From Cognatishimia activa (GTDB lineage Bacteria > Pseudomonadota > Alphaproteobacteria > Rhodobacterales > Rhodobacteraceae), in NCBI RefSeq assembly GCF_026016445.1, contig NZ_CP096147.1:1152501-1216500 (forward strand): a stretch of DNA of 64,000 nucleotides. Reading direction: 5' to 3'. Under the pieces are notes generated by a model that was given only the letters and a program-made list of their open reading frames with translations, was not told the DNA's origin and made no database searches. Both the position numbers and the translations under genes were made by a program. Positions within the stretch are counted from its first letter, which is position 1. Every line of letters starts with the position of its first letter. Of the stretch, positions 17,005 through 24,815 are shown piece by piece.

Positions 17005-18318
17005 CTAAATCGCAATCACGATATCGGCTTGCAAACCTCCCAGAGTATCGCTTTTCTCAAGACGCAGAACCCCGCCATGGGCACGTGCAGCGTCTGCTGC
17101 AATGGAAAGACCCAGTCCGACCCCACTGCCCTTATCCTGATTGCGCGCAGGTTCGAGGCGACTGAAGGGTTTCAGCGCCTCCTCGCGTTGCTCTTCTGGT
17201 ATCCCAGGGCCATTGTCCTCGATGCGAATGATGACAGAGCGCTTCATCTGAATGGCGCTCAGCTGCACCGTTTCTCCGTAACGAAGCGCGTTGTTGATCA
17301 GATTTTCGATCGCGCGTTTCATCACCATCTTCTTAAGCATAAGAGGCCGCGAGATATTGCAATTCATCACCACCACGCTTCCAGCAGAAGATGAAAAACC
17401 CTTAGCGATATCATTGAAAAATGGGCAGAAATCGACTTCTTCTGGGCTGACTTCACTGGCGCCACGGGCAAAGCTCAGGAATTCGTCCAGCATATGCTGC
17501 ATGTCATCAACATCGCGCTCCAGAGGCTTGCGGTCTTCCTCTTCCAGAAACGAAAGCCCTAGCCTCATGCGCGTCAATGGTGTCCGTAGGTCGTGGCTCA
17601 CACCTGACAGCAACAATGTGCGCTGTTCGATCTGGCGTTCGATACGTGCGCGCATATCCAGAAAAGCTCCACCTGCTGCGCGCACTTCCAGCGCGCCGCC
17701 CGGAGTGTATGGGACGTTTCGACCGCGCCCAAAGGCTTCTGCGGCTGCTGCGAGCCTTGTAATTGGGCGTAATTGATTACGTAGATATACAAACGCAATC
17801 AATGTCATCAGGCCGCCGAAAAACACCATATTCACAAGCAATTGGTGAGGGTTTGTTGCCGAAACTCTCGCGCGCCTGAAATCAATGAGAATGGGGCCAA
17901 ATCGAGAGTCGGCCAGAACCCTTGTATCTCTGTCATCGGGTAGCTGAATGGCCGTCACCTGCGGCAGTTCGTCCATCAGAACCCGCGTGACTACGGTGCC
18001 TGAGAAGTCATACCAGCGTCTTTGCGAATCCAATTCGGTTGTTTCAGTGAAGGATATGCTGATTTCAAGATCCATCAGGATATCTTCCACCGCCTCCAAA
18101 GCAGCCACCTGCGAAGGTGCAGCGTCAATCTCTCTAAAAACAAGCCTCAATTCATTGGATAATGACCGGGTCATCTGGGAGGTCACGCCTTCAAAGTGGC
18201 GTTGAATAAAGACAACTGAAACAACCAGTTGCAATGTAACAACCGGTAAGATCAAGATCAAAGCGGCGCGACCATAGAGCCCACGCGGCACGTATTGTTT
18301 GAGCCAAGTAAAGTTCAT
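17005..18318 (-). CDS. Membrane sensor histidine kinase (EnvZ-like)
   Basis: 437 residues. TM1 is near residues 17-38, the periplasmic sensor about 40-160 and TM2 about 162-180. A HAMP linker follows (LRPITRLAAAAEAFGRG). The HisKA box GVSHDLRTPLTRMRLG contains the phospho-acceptor His242. The ATPase domain shows an N box (ENLINNALRYGE), G1 (IEDNGPGIPEE) and G2 (GSGVGLGLSI). No response regulator lies beside it, so it is an orphan in this window. It is divergent from the MBL gene with only 40 bp between. Confidence 0.94.
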   Translation of the reverse strand: MNFTWLKQYVPRGLYGRAALILILPVVTLQLVVSVVFIQRHFEGVTSQMTRSLSNELRLVFREIDAAPSQVAALEAVEDILMDLEISISFTETTELDSQRRWYDFSGTVVTRVLMDELPQVTAIQLPDDRDTRVLADSRFGPILIDFRRARVSATNPHQLLVNMVFFGGLMTLIAFVYLRNQLRPITRLAAAAEAFGRGRNVPYTPGGALEVRAAGGAFLDMRARIERQIEQRTLLLSGVSHDLRTPLTRMRLGLSFLEEEDRKPLERDVDDMQHMLDEFLSFARGASEVSPEEVDFCPFFNDIAKGFSSSAGSVVVMNCNISRPLMLKKMVMKRAIENLINNALRYGETVQLSAIQMKRSVIIRIEDNGPGIPEEQREEALKPFSRLEPARNQDKGSGVGLGLSIAADAARAHGGVLRLEKSDTLGGLQADIVIAI

Positions 18319-18358
18319 GCGCTAAACCTAGCCGTGAATGCGCCCGGAAGGAAACAGG

Positions 18359-19273
18359 ATGTCAGAGCAGATCGACGAAAAGCCGCCAAAGGTTGGCGAA
18401 GCTATCGTGTTGGAACGTGGGCTCCGGGTGATTTTGGCGCCCAACCCATCTCCAATGACCTATTGGGGCACGAACACATATTTGCTTGGTGAAAAAGACA
18501 TCACGGTCATTGATCCTGGCCCTGACAGTGTTGAGCATTTGCAGGCTATTTTGAAAGCCCTGGAGCCCGGCCAGAGCATTTCTCAGATCGTGGTGACCCA
18601 TAGCCACAAAGATCACTCCCCTTTGGCAAAGCCTCTAAAAGAAAAGACAGGAGCCGAGATTATTTCCTTTGGTGATTCCTTAAGCGGACGCAGTGCGGCG
18701 ATGGCGGAGCTGGCCAAGACCGGAGAGATTGGTGGAGGCGAAGGTGTGGATGCAGACTTCTCGCCGGATCGATTGGTCAGTGATGGTGAGGTCATTGCGG
18801 CTGAAGATCGCGCACTTAAGGTGATTCATACGCCTGGCCACATGGGGAACCACATTTCTCTGGCTATGGAGGATGCCTGTTTTACCGGTGATCACATTAT
18901 GGGTTGGGCCAGCTCCCTCGTATCGCCGCCCGATGGCGACCTCACTGATTTCATGGCGTCCTGTGAACGGCTCGCGCAGGAAAACTGGCGGGTATTTTAT
19001 TCTGGTCACGGCGCGGCAATCACTGAGCCGAATGCAAGATTGCAGTGGTTGATCACCCACCGCCGATCCCGTGAGGCAGAGATTCTAGCGCAGTTGAGGC
19101 TATCTCCGGCGGATGCCGTAGGGCTTGCGCAGACGATCTATCATGATGTGAACCCAAAACTCTTGCCAGCGGCACAACGCAATGTGCTTGCGCATCTTGT
19201 TGATCTCTATGGTCGAGGCCTCGTGCTCCCTCAGCAAGCCTTTGAAATAAATGCCACATTTGAGTTGGTGTAA
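18359..19273 (+). CDS. MBL-fold metallohydrolase (LACTB2-like, winged-helix C-terminus)
   Basis: 304 residues starting at ATG 18359, which is preceded by AAGGAAACAGG. The metal-binding motif is THSHKDHS near residue 82, with further ligands in HTPGHMGNHISL and CFTGDHIMGW. The C-terminal 80 residues (THRRSREAEILAQL onward) look like the winged helix of LACTB2/RNase-type MBL hydrolases. The substrate is unknown; thioester hydrolysis or RNA cleavage are both known in relatives. Confidence 0.88.
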   Translation: MSEQIDEKPPKVGEAIVLERGLRVILAPNPSPMTYWGTNTYLLGEKDITVIDPGPDSVEHLQAILKALEPGQSISQIVVTHSHKDHSPLAKPLKEKTGAEIISFGDSLSGRSAAMAELAKTGEIGGGEGVDADFSPDRLVSDGEVIAAEDRALKVIHTPGHMGNHISLAMEDACFTGDHIMGWASSLVSPPDGDLTDFMASCERLAQENWRVFYSGHGAAITEPNARLQWLITHRRSREAEILAQLRLSPADAVGLAQTIYHDVNPKLLPAAQRNVLAHLVDLYGRGLVLPQQAFEINATFELV

Positions 19274-19353
19274 AAAATTCACGCGAAAACGAAAAAAATG
19301 TAACAGCCCCTCTGGACGCCGAAAAAATCGCCCTATATACGATCCCTCGTTGT

Positions 19354-19428
19354 TCCGGCGTAGCTCAGCGGTAGAGCAGTTGACTGTTAATCAATTGGTC
19401 GTAGGTTCGATCCCTACCGCCGGAGCCA
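19354..19428 (+). tRNA. tRNA-Asn (GTT), copy 1
   Basis: 75 nt with encoded CCA. The acceptor stem TCCGGCG/CGCCGGA is fully paired. The anticodon loop CTGTTAA gives GTT, and the T-arm is GTAGG-TTCGATC-CCTAC. It is identical to the copy 22 bp downstream. An AT-rich TATATAC lies about 20 bp upstream and could be a promoter -10 element. Confidence 0.97.
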
Positions 19429-19450
19429 ACATAAATACCTACGCATTTGT

Positions 19451-19525
19451 TCCGGCGTAGCTCAGCGGTAGAGCAGTTGACTGTTAATCAATTGGTCGTA
19501 GGTTCGATCCCTACCGCCGGAGCCA
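19451..19525 (+). tRNA. tRNA-Asn (GTT), copy 2
   Basis: 75 nt, identical base for base to the first tRNA-Asn, including CCA. Only a 22-bp AT-rich spacer separates them, so they are probably cotranscribed. Convergent with the HerA-like gene 20 bp downstream. Confidence 0.97.
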
Positions 19526-19545
19526 AATGCAGGTTTTTCCCCTCC

Positions 19546-21129
19546 TCAGCGGCCTTTGAAAAGACCACCAAGGATTCCCCGTACAATTTTGCGGCCTGTT
19601 GTGCCGGTTAGCTCTTTGACCACCATTTTGGTCATCTTTTCGCCAAAGCTTTTCTGTGATGAGCGTCGGCCTGTGTTGCGGCTGGATGAGCGACCAACGC
19701 GGGAACCACTATATCGTCGTGCAGATGAATATTCGCGTGCCGCGACAGACATTTCCTCTTCTTCCGCTTCCAAACGTTCTGCCTCTTTCGCTGCCTGTTC
19801 GGCACGGGACTTTAGAATTTCAAAGGCGGATCGGCGATCAACCTTTGCGCCATATTTTTCGTCTAAGTCACTGGCATTGATCACTTCTTTACGCAGTTTA
19901 TCAGAGATTGGCCCCAGTTGTGATGACGGAGGTCTGATCAATGTACGCTCAACAATGCTGGGCACACCTTTTTTCAGAAGCGTCGATGTCACCGCCTCGC
20001 CGACGCCAACATCGCGAATGGCCTCTTCGGTTGAGAAGCGCGGATTGTCGCGATAGGTTTCTGCTGCGAGACGCAGATTTTTGCGGTCTTTGGCCGTAAA
20101 CGCTCTTAGGGCGTGTTGGATGCGGTTACCAAGCTGGCCGAGAATGTCCTCAGGCACATCAGCCGGGTTCTGGGTGATGAAGTAGACCCCCACACCCTTG
20201 GATCGGATCAGGCGGGCCACCTGCTCTACCTTGTCGACCAACGCCTTTGGCGCGTCTTCAAACAAGAGGTGTGCCTCGTCAAAGAAGAAGACCAGTTTTG
20301 GTTTATCTGGGTCTCCGACTTCTGGCAGGTCTTCGAACAGCTCACTCAGCAGCCACAGGAGGAAAGTCGCATGTAGCCTTGGAGAGGCCATGAGCTTGTC
20401 CGCAGCCAGAATATTCACTTGCCCTCGCCCGTTTTTATCTGTGCGGATGAGATCGCTCAACTCCAAGGCAGGCTCACCAAAGAAGCCTGCTGCGCCCTGG
20501 TTCTCAAGCACCATCAGACGGCGCTGAATGGCGCCAATAGATTGCACTGAAATATTGCCGTATCTCAGCGACAGGTCTTTGCGGCTTTCGCCAAGCCAAA
20601 CCAGCAAGGCCTGCAGATCTTTCAGATCAAGCAGTGGAAGCCCCTCTTCGTCAGCCAACCGGAACGCAATGTTCAGGATACCTTCCTGCGCTTCTGACAG
20701 TTCCAGCAGACGCGAAATCAAGAGAGGCCCCATTTCGGAAACTGTTGTTCTGATGGGATGGCCCTTCTCGCCAAAGAGATCCCAGAATGTCACCGGGAAG
20801 TCTTCGTAGAGGTAATCTGAGTATCCGATCTTTTCGGCACGGCTGGTGAAAGCCTCATGCAGTTTGAAATCAGCGCTTCCTGCAGCCGCGAGGCCAGAAA
20901 GGTCGCCTTTCACATCCGCCATAAAGACCGGCACGCCAGCATTGGCAAAACCCTCGGCCATGATCTGCAGGGTTACAGTCTTACCAGTCCCTGTGGCACC
21001 AGCGATCAACCCGTGACGATTGGCATATTTCAAATTCAGAAATTGTTGTGTGGCATAGTCTTCGCCACCGCCGCCCAAAAAGATGGAGTTTTCTGCTGAA
21101 CTGTCCACGATCTGACCTCTACTATTCAC
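19546..21129 (-). CDS. HerA/DUF853-type helicase-like ATPase
   Basis: A 527-residue P-loop ATPase of the FtsK/HerA superfamily. Walker A is GATGTGKT (residues 44-51). Walker B is VFFFDEAHLLF near residue 285. A conserved Gln/Asn stretch is YFITQNPADVPEDILGQLGNRI. The C-terminal 100 residues are charged and low complexity (AAKEAERLEAEEEE, then SSARRYSGSRVGRSSSR) and end in a glycine-rich hydrophobic tail. The cellular role is not known. Monocistronic, opposite the tRNA-Asn pair. Confidence 0.88.
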   Translation of the reverse strand: MNSRGQIVDSSAENSIFLGGGGEDYATQQFLNLKYANRHGLIAGATGTGKTVTLQIMAEGFANAGVPVFMADVKGDLSGLAAAGSADFKLHEAFTSRAEKIGYSDYLYEDFPVTFWDLFGEKGHPIRTTVSEMGPLLISRLLELSEAQEGILNIAFRLADEEGLPLLDLKDLQALLVWLGESRKDLSLRYGNISVQSIGAIQRRLMVLENQGAAGFFGEPALELSDLIRTDKNGRGQVNILAADKLMASPRLHATFLLWLLSELFEDLPEVGDPDKPKLVFFFDEAHLLFEDAPKALVDKVEQVARLIRSKGVGVYFITQNPADVPEDILGQLGNRIQHALRAFTAKDRKNLRLAAETYRDNPRFSTEEAIRDVGVGEAVTSTLLKKGVPSIVERTLIRPPSSQLGPISDKLRKEVINASDLDEKYGAKVDRRSAFEILKSRAEQAAKEAERLEAEEEEMSVAAREYSSARRYSGSRVGRSSSRNTGRRSSQKSFGEKMTKMVVKELTGTTGRKIVRGILGGLFKGR

Positions 21130-21317
21130 AGGAGCACCAATCTGAGTGAGATTGACGCAAAATATTGGTCTTCACAGTGCCAAACTACCGAGCAAATTCA
21201 ACGTAAATCGCTGTTTCGACGGGATTTTAAGGTCTGAAGTCCCAACTATCCTTATTTGTGAAGAAAAATTGTCTATTCACCGTTGACCAGCACGGAGATT
21301 CATCTTAGCGTCCATTT

Positions 21318-21386
21318 CATAAAATAAGTCGGCCAGTCCGACGGGGAGAAAAAAGACAAAAAGGGGCCATCGGCCCCTTTTTCTTT
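21318..21386 (+). ncRNA. Candidate small RNA with Rho-independent terminator
   Basis: In the 387-bp gap between the HerA-like gene and ialB, a promoter-like TTGACC (21283) and TAGCGT (21306) with exactly 17 bp spacing precede a compact segment. This segment has the hairpin GTCGG-CCAGT-CCGAC (21328-21342), a purine-rich single-stranded linker, and the terminator AAAAAGGGGCC-ATC-GGCCCCTTTTT (21358-21382). No ORF occupies it, and neither neighbouring gene ends at this terminator (HerA is divergent, ialB starts later). The transcript would be about 65-70 nt. No family recognised. Confidence 0.5.
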
Positions 21387-21516
21387 TTAATGCGAATACG
21401 CTGAATTCTGGTATGGGCGAAAACCCGCAGATCAGAGTCGAATTTCACAAATTGAAAACTGACACTCTTTCTTGGGCATGATATGCGCTTGGGAGATTTG
21501 AAACACTGGGGGCACT

Positions 21517-22092
21517 ATGCTCGACACTTTGAAAACATTTGCTCTGGCTGCTGCGATTGCTGTGCCGACAGCCACTTTTGCTCAGGATGAAGCGCCTGCA
21601 ACTCAGGCAGAGGCACCTGCGCCGGCCACCGATTTGGCGACAGGTCAACCGGTTGTGCCAGAAGTGAAAAGCGAGACATTTGGCGATTGGAAAGTGAATT
21701 GTCAGGAGCTTGATGGGCAAGAACGCTGTGAGATGACACAGCTGCTTTTGAACGATGACGGCAGCCCTGCAATCGAAGTTTCGCTCTTCCGTGTATCCAA
21801 CCAATCTCAGGTTTTTGCTGGTGGCACAATCGTTGCCCCACTGGGTACGCTTTTGACCTCTCAACTGACCATCTCAATCGATGGCGCACTTGGGAAACGC
21901 TATCCATTTGCATTCTGCCTGCCCGATGGCTGTGTCGCGCGCGTTGGTCTGACCGAAGAAGATGTGAACGGCTACAAGAAGGGCGGTAAAGCAGCTGTCG
22001 CCCTAGCGTCCGTTCGCGCACCGGATCAGGTCTTCAACTTTGATATGTCTTTGACGGGTTTTACAGCAGCCTTTGATCGCTTGCCGCAGTAG
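21517..22092 (+). CDS. Invasion-associated locus B (IalB)-family exported protein
   Basis: 191 residues with a cleavable signal peptide (MLDTLKTFALAAAIAVPTAT, cleavage near AQD at 22). An Ala/Pro-rich linker follows, then the IalB-type domain: ETFGDWKVNCQELDGQERCEMTQ, FCLPDGCVARVGLTEE and a KKGGKAAVAL segment. Four cysteines are positioned for two disulfides. It is periplasmic. The name is historical; in free-living marine bacteria no host-invasion role is implied. Confidence 0.9.
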   Translation: MLDTLKTFALAAAIAVPTATFAQDEAPATQAEAPAPATDLATGQPVVPEVKSETFGDWKVNCQELDGQERCEMTQLLLNDDGSPAIEVSLFRVSNQSQVFAGGTIVAPLGTLLTSQLTISIDGALGKRYPFAFCLPDGCVARVGLTEEDVNGYKKGGKAAVALASVRAPDQVFNFDMSLTGFTAAFDRLPQ

Positions 22093-22114
22093 GTCTTGGA
22101 ATATCGAAACGAAT

Positions 22115-22143
22115 AAGGGGCTCTCGTTTGAGGGCCCCTTTTC
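22115..22143 (+). terminator. Rho-independent terminator after ialB-like gene
   Basis: Stem AAGGGGCTCTC / GAGGGCCCCTT with a GTTT loop, followed by TTC and TTTT. It lies 23 bp after the stop and also serves as the barrier facing the convergent ketosynthase gene. Confidence 0.85.
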
Positions 22144-22165
22144 TTTTGTCTGATACAAAGTGTTC

Positions 22166-23374
22166 TTAGGCAGACTTCAGCGCTAGGACTGCATTCAAAC
22201 CGCCAAACGCAAAGGCATTTGAAAGCACTGCATCGACTTTCGCCTCACGCGCTTCATTTGGTACGACATCCAAAGCACACTCTGGATCGGCCTCTTCATA
22301 GCCGATGGTTGGAGCAATCACGCCTTCTTTCAGCGCCATGATGCAGGCCAGAAGTTCCACCGCGCCCGTGCCTCCAATCAGATGACCATGCATCGACTTG
22401 GTAGAGCTGATCATCAGATCGTCTGCATGGCGGCCAAATACGTCAGCCACAGCCGCACATTCCGTTTTATCATTGGCTGTGGTGCCTGTACCATGCGCGT
22501 TGATATAGGCGACGTCTTCGGCATTCAGCTTTGCATCTGCCAGAGCGCCTGAGATTGCGCGGGCCGCACCTTGTTTCGAGGGCATCACGATATCGCTGGC
22601 GTCAGAGCTCATGGCGAAACCTGCCACCTCAGCAAGGATCTCTGCACCGCGGGCTTTGGCGTGTTCAAATTCTTCAAAGACAAAGACACCTGCGCCCTCA
22701 CCCTGAACCATACCATTTCGGTTGGCCGAGAAGGGACGGCAGCCATCTTTGGACATAACGCGCAGCCCTTCCCAGGCCTTAACACCACCAAAACACAGCA
22801 TGCTTTCTGAGCCACCTGTGACCATCACTGGCGACATGCCCGAACGGACCATTTGGAAAGCCTGGCTCATCGCGTGGTTCGAACTCGCGCAGGCCGTCGC
22901 CACCGTAAAGGATGGGCCCTTAAGATTAAATTCCATCGAAATGTGGCTAGCGGCTGCGTTGTTCATCAGCTTTGGAACAACAAAGGGGTGCACCCGGTTT
23001 TTGCCATCTTCATAGACGGTTCGGTAATTTTCATCGAGCGTCTGCATACCGCCACCAGATGTACCGAGAACAACGCCAGATTTCGCTGCAAGCTCGCCAG
23101 AGAACTCGAGGCCTGATTGTCCCACGGCCTCGCGCGCAGCGATCAAGGCGAATTGAGTGAAACGATCATAAAGGGCCTGTTGCTGACGATTGAACAGGCT
23201 TTCTGGTTCAAAACCAGTCACTTGCCCGCCAATCTTAATCGCCAGTCGATCCACATCACGCATGTTCAAAGGGCCAATGCCGCATTTGCCTTCTTTCATA
23301 GAAGACCAGGTGTCGGCGACATTGTGGCCGAGGGCGTTGATTGTCCCGGCCCCTGTGATGACTACTCGTTTCAT
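22166..23374 (-). CDS. Beta-ketoacyl-ACP synthase (FabF-like), envelope lipid cluster
   Basis: A 402-residue KAS II-type condensing enzyme. The catalytic triad is Cys162 (VATACASSNH), His294 (NAHGTGTT) and His331 (KSMHGHLIGG). It is the third gene of a lpxD-ACP-KAS series with gaps of about 32 bp, separate from the housekeeping fab genes. By analogy with the acpXL/fabF cluster of rhizobia, it may elongate a special acyl chain for lipid A; this is inference from context. Confidence 0.92.
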   Translation of the reverse strand: MKRVVITGAGTINALGHNVADTWSSMKEGKCGIGPLNMRDVDRLAIKIGGQVTGFEPESLFNRQQQALYDRFTQFALIAAREAVGQSGLEFSGELAAKSGVVLGTSGGGMQTLDENYRTVYEDGKNRVHPFVVPKLMNNAAASHISMEFNLKGPSFTVATACASSNHAMSQAFQMVRSGMSPVMVTGGSESMLCFGGVKAWEGLRVMSKDGCRPFSANRNGMVQGEGAGVFVFEEFEHAKARGAEILAEVAGFAMSSDASDIVMPSKQGAARAISGALADAKLNAEDVAYINAHGTGTTANDKTECAAVADVFGRHADDLMISSTKSMHGHLIGGTGAVELLACIMALKEGVIAPTIGYEEADPECALDVVPNEAREAKVDAVLSNAFAFGGLNAVLALKSA

Positions 23375-23405
23375 CAGATACGTCTTTCGAAAATCTCAGA
23401 AGGTC

Positions 23406-23663
23406 TTAGGCTTGTTCGGCCACCAGCTTTTCGATGCCGGCAATGATGGTGGCGACGGATGAAATATCGAAATCGCTTTCGGTTGGCTCATTGGCGTTGA
23501 ACGGCACAGAGATATCAAAGGCTTCTTCAATGGCGAAGATGCTTTCGACCAAACCAAGGCTATCGATACCCAGATCCTCAAGGGTGCTTTCCATTGTTAC
23601 GTCAGATGGCTCCAGCACAGCCTGCTCAGCAATGATCTCAATGATCTTGTCTTTGACGCTCAT
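23406..23663 (-). CDS. Specialised acyl carrier protein
   Basis: An 85-residue ACP with the phosphopantetheine serine S35 in LGIDSLGLVE. The helix III region (FAIEEAFDISVPF) resembles AcpXL-type carriers more than the housekeeping AcpP. The acidic insertion NEPTESDFDI precedes the last helix. It lies between lpxD and the ketosynthase, which suggests it carries the acyl group handled by both. Confidence 0.9.
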   Translation of the reverse strand: MSVKDKIIEIIAEQAVLEPSDVTMESTLEDLGIDSLGLVESIFAIEEAFDISVPFNANEPTESDFDISSVATIIAGIEKLVAEQA

Positions 23664-23696
23664 CGTTTGTTCCTTTTGCCAGACCTGCAGTGTGAT

Positions 23697-24788
23697 TTAG
23701 TCTTTCGGAGCCAAATTTAAAACCGCTTTCTTCAAAGCTTCGATTTCTTTGGCCAATCTCGGAAGACGACGCAGACCTTTATATGCCTCGATATGAGTTT
23801 CCATTTTCATGGCGGGATAACCGAGCATTGCCCGACCAGATGGAACATTTGACAGCACCATCGTGCCCGCGCCGGTGATCACATTGTCGCCGATCTTCAA
23901 ATTGTCTCCGACCCCGGTTTGCCCGCCAAGCACGGTATTATTCCCGATTTGTGTAGATCCTGCGACACCGACCTGCCCACAAAGCAAAGTATTGTCGCCA
24001 ATGATCACATTATGGCCGATCTGAACGAGGTTATCGATTTTGGTGCCATTGCCGATCTTAGTGTCGCGAATGGTGCCACGATCGATGGTGGTGTTTGCAC
24101 CCACTTCAACATCGTCTCCGATTGTTACGGATCCGATGCTGTGAATCCGAGCCCAAGACTGGCTGTCAGCGCCAACTTCCTGCCCGAGGGATTCGCGAGC
24201 GGTTTCAACATGGCTTTTTTCTGGTGTTACAAAAGAGAACCCATCTCCGCCAATACGCGCACCAGACTGACACCAGAAGCGATCTCCAATTGATATTCTC
24301 GCCAGGAGGCTCACGTTGTCCCTAAGAACAGCATCTGCCCCAAGCGCGACATCAATCCCCACGTAACATTGCGCGCCAATTTGGCAATTGTCACCGATCC
24401 TGGCGCCTGCTTCGATCACAGTCATTGGGCCGATGCTGACGTTTTCGCCCAGCTCGGCCTTTGGATCGACAATGGCGCTCGAATGAATGCCTGGGGCGAG
24501 CCCATGCCCAAGGTCGAATTGACGCGTTAATGCAACCATAGCAAAACGCGCTCGTGGCACAGTGATGGCAGCCTCAAGTCCCATGGCTTCCCAATCCGCG
24601 CCCTCCCACAGGACGGCGGCTTTGGCGTCGCCTTTCGCGAGACCTTCGGCAAACTTAGGGCTTAGTGCGAGGGCTAGATCGCGTTCACCTGCTTCCGCGG
24701 GTTCCGCAATCGCTTCGACCAAAAGATCAGAGGCACCAAGGGCTTGTGCCCCAAGTGCCTCTGCAATGTCTTGAATGGAATATTCCAT
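23697..24788 (-). CDS. lpxD: UDP-3-O-acylglucosamine N-acyltransferase LpxD
   Basis: 363 residues. The N-terminal uridine-binding domain (1-100) is followed by a left-handed beta helix of hexapeptide repeats (AELGENVSIGPMTVIEAGARIG through NTVLGGQTGVGDNLKIGDNV). The catalytic histidine is expected in LVQIGHNVIIGDN. It N-acylates UDP-3-O-acyl-glucosamine in lipid A synthesis. Unusually it is not beside lpxA/fabZ here but next to an ACP and a ketosynthase, 27 bp after the L,D-transpeptidase. Confidence 0.95.
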   Translation of the reverse strand: MEYSIQDIAEALGAQALGASDLLVEAIAEPAEAGERDLALALSPKFAEGLAKGDAKAAVLWEGADWEAMGLEAAITVPRARFAMVALTRQFDLGHGLAPGIHSSAIVDPKAELGENVSIGPMTVIEAGARIGDNCQIGAQCYVGIDVALGADAVLRDNVSLLARISIGDRFWCQSGARIGGDGFSFVTPEKSHVETARESLGQEVGADSQSWARIHSIGSVTIGDDVEVGANTTIDRGTIRDTKIGNGTKIDNLVQIGHNVIIGDNTLLCGQVGVAGSTQIGNNTVLGGQTGVGDNLKIGDNVITGAGTMVLSNVPSGRAMLGYPAMKMETHIEAYKGLRRLPRLAKEIEALKKAVLNLAPKD

Positions 24789-24815
24789 TAAACCCCCAAA
24801 AACTTAGGGGCGTAT

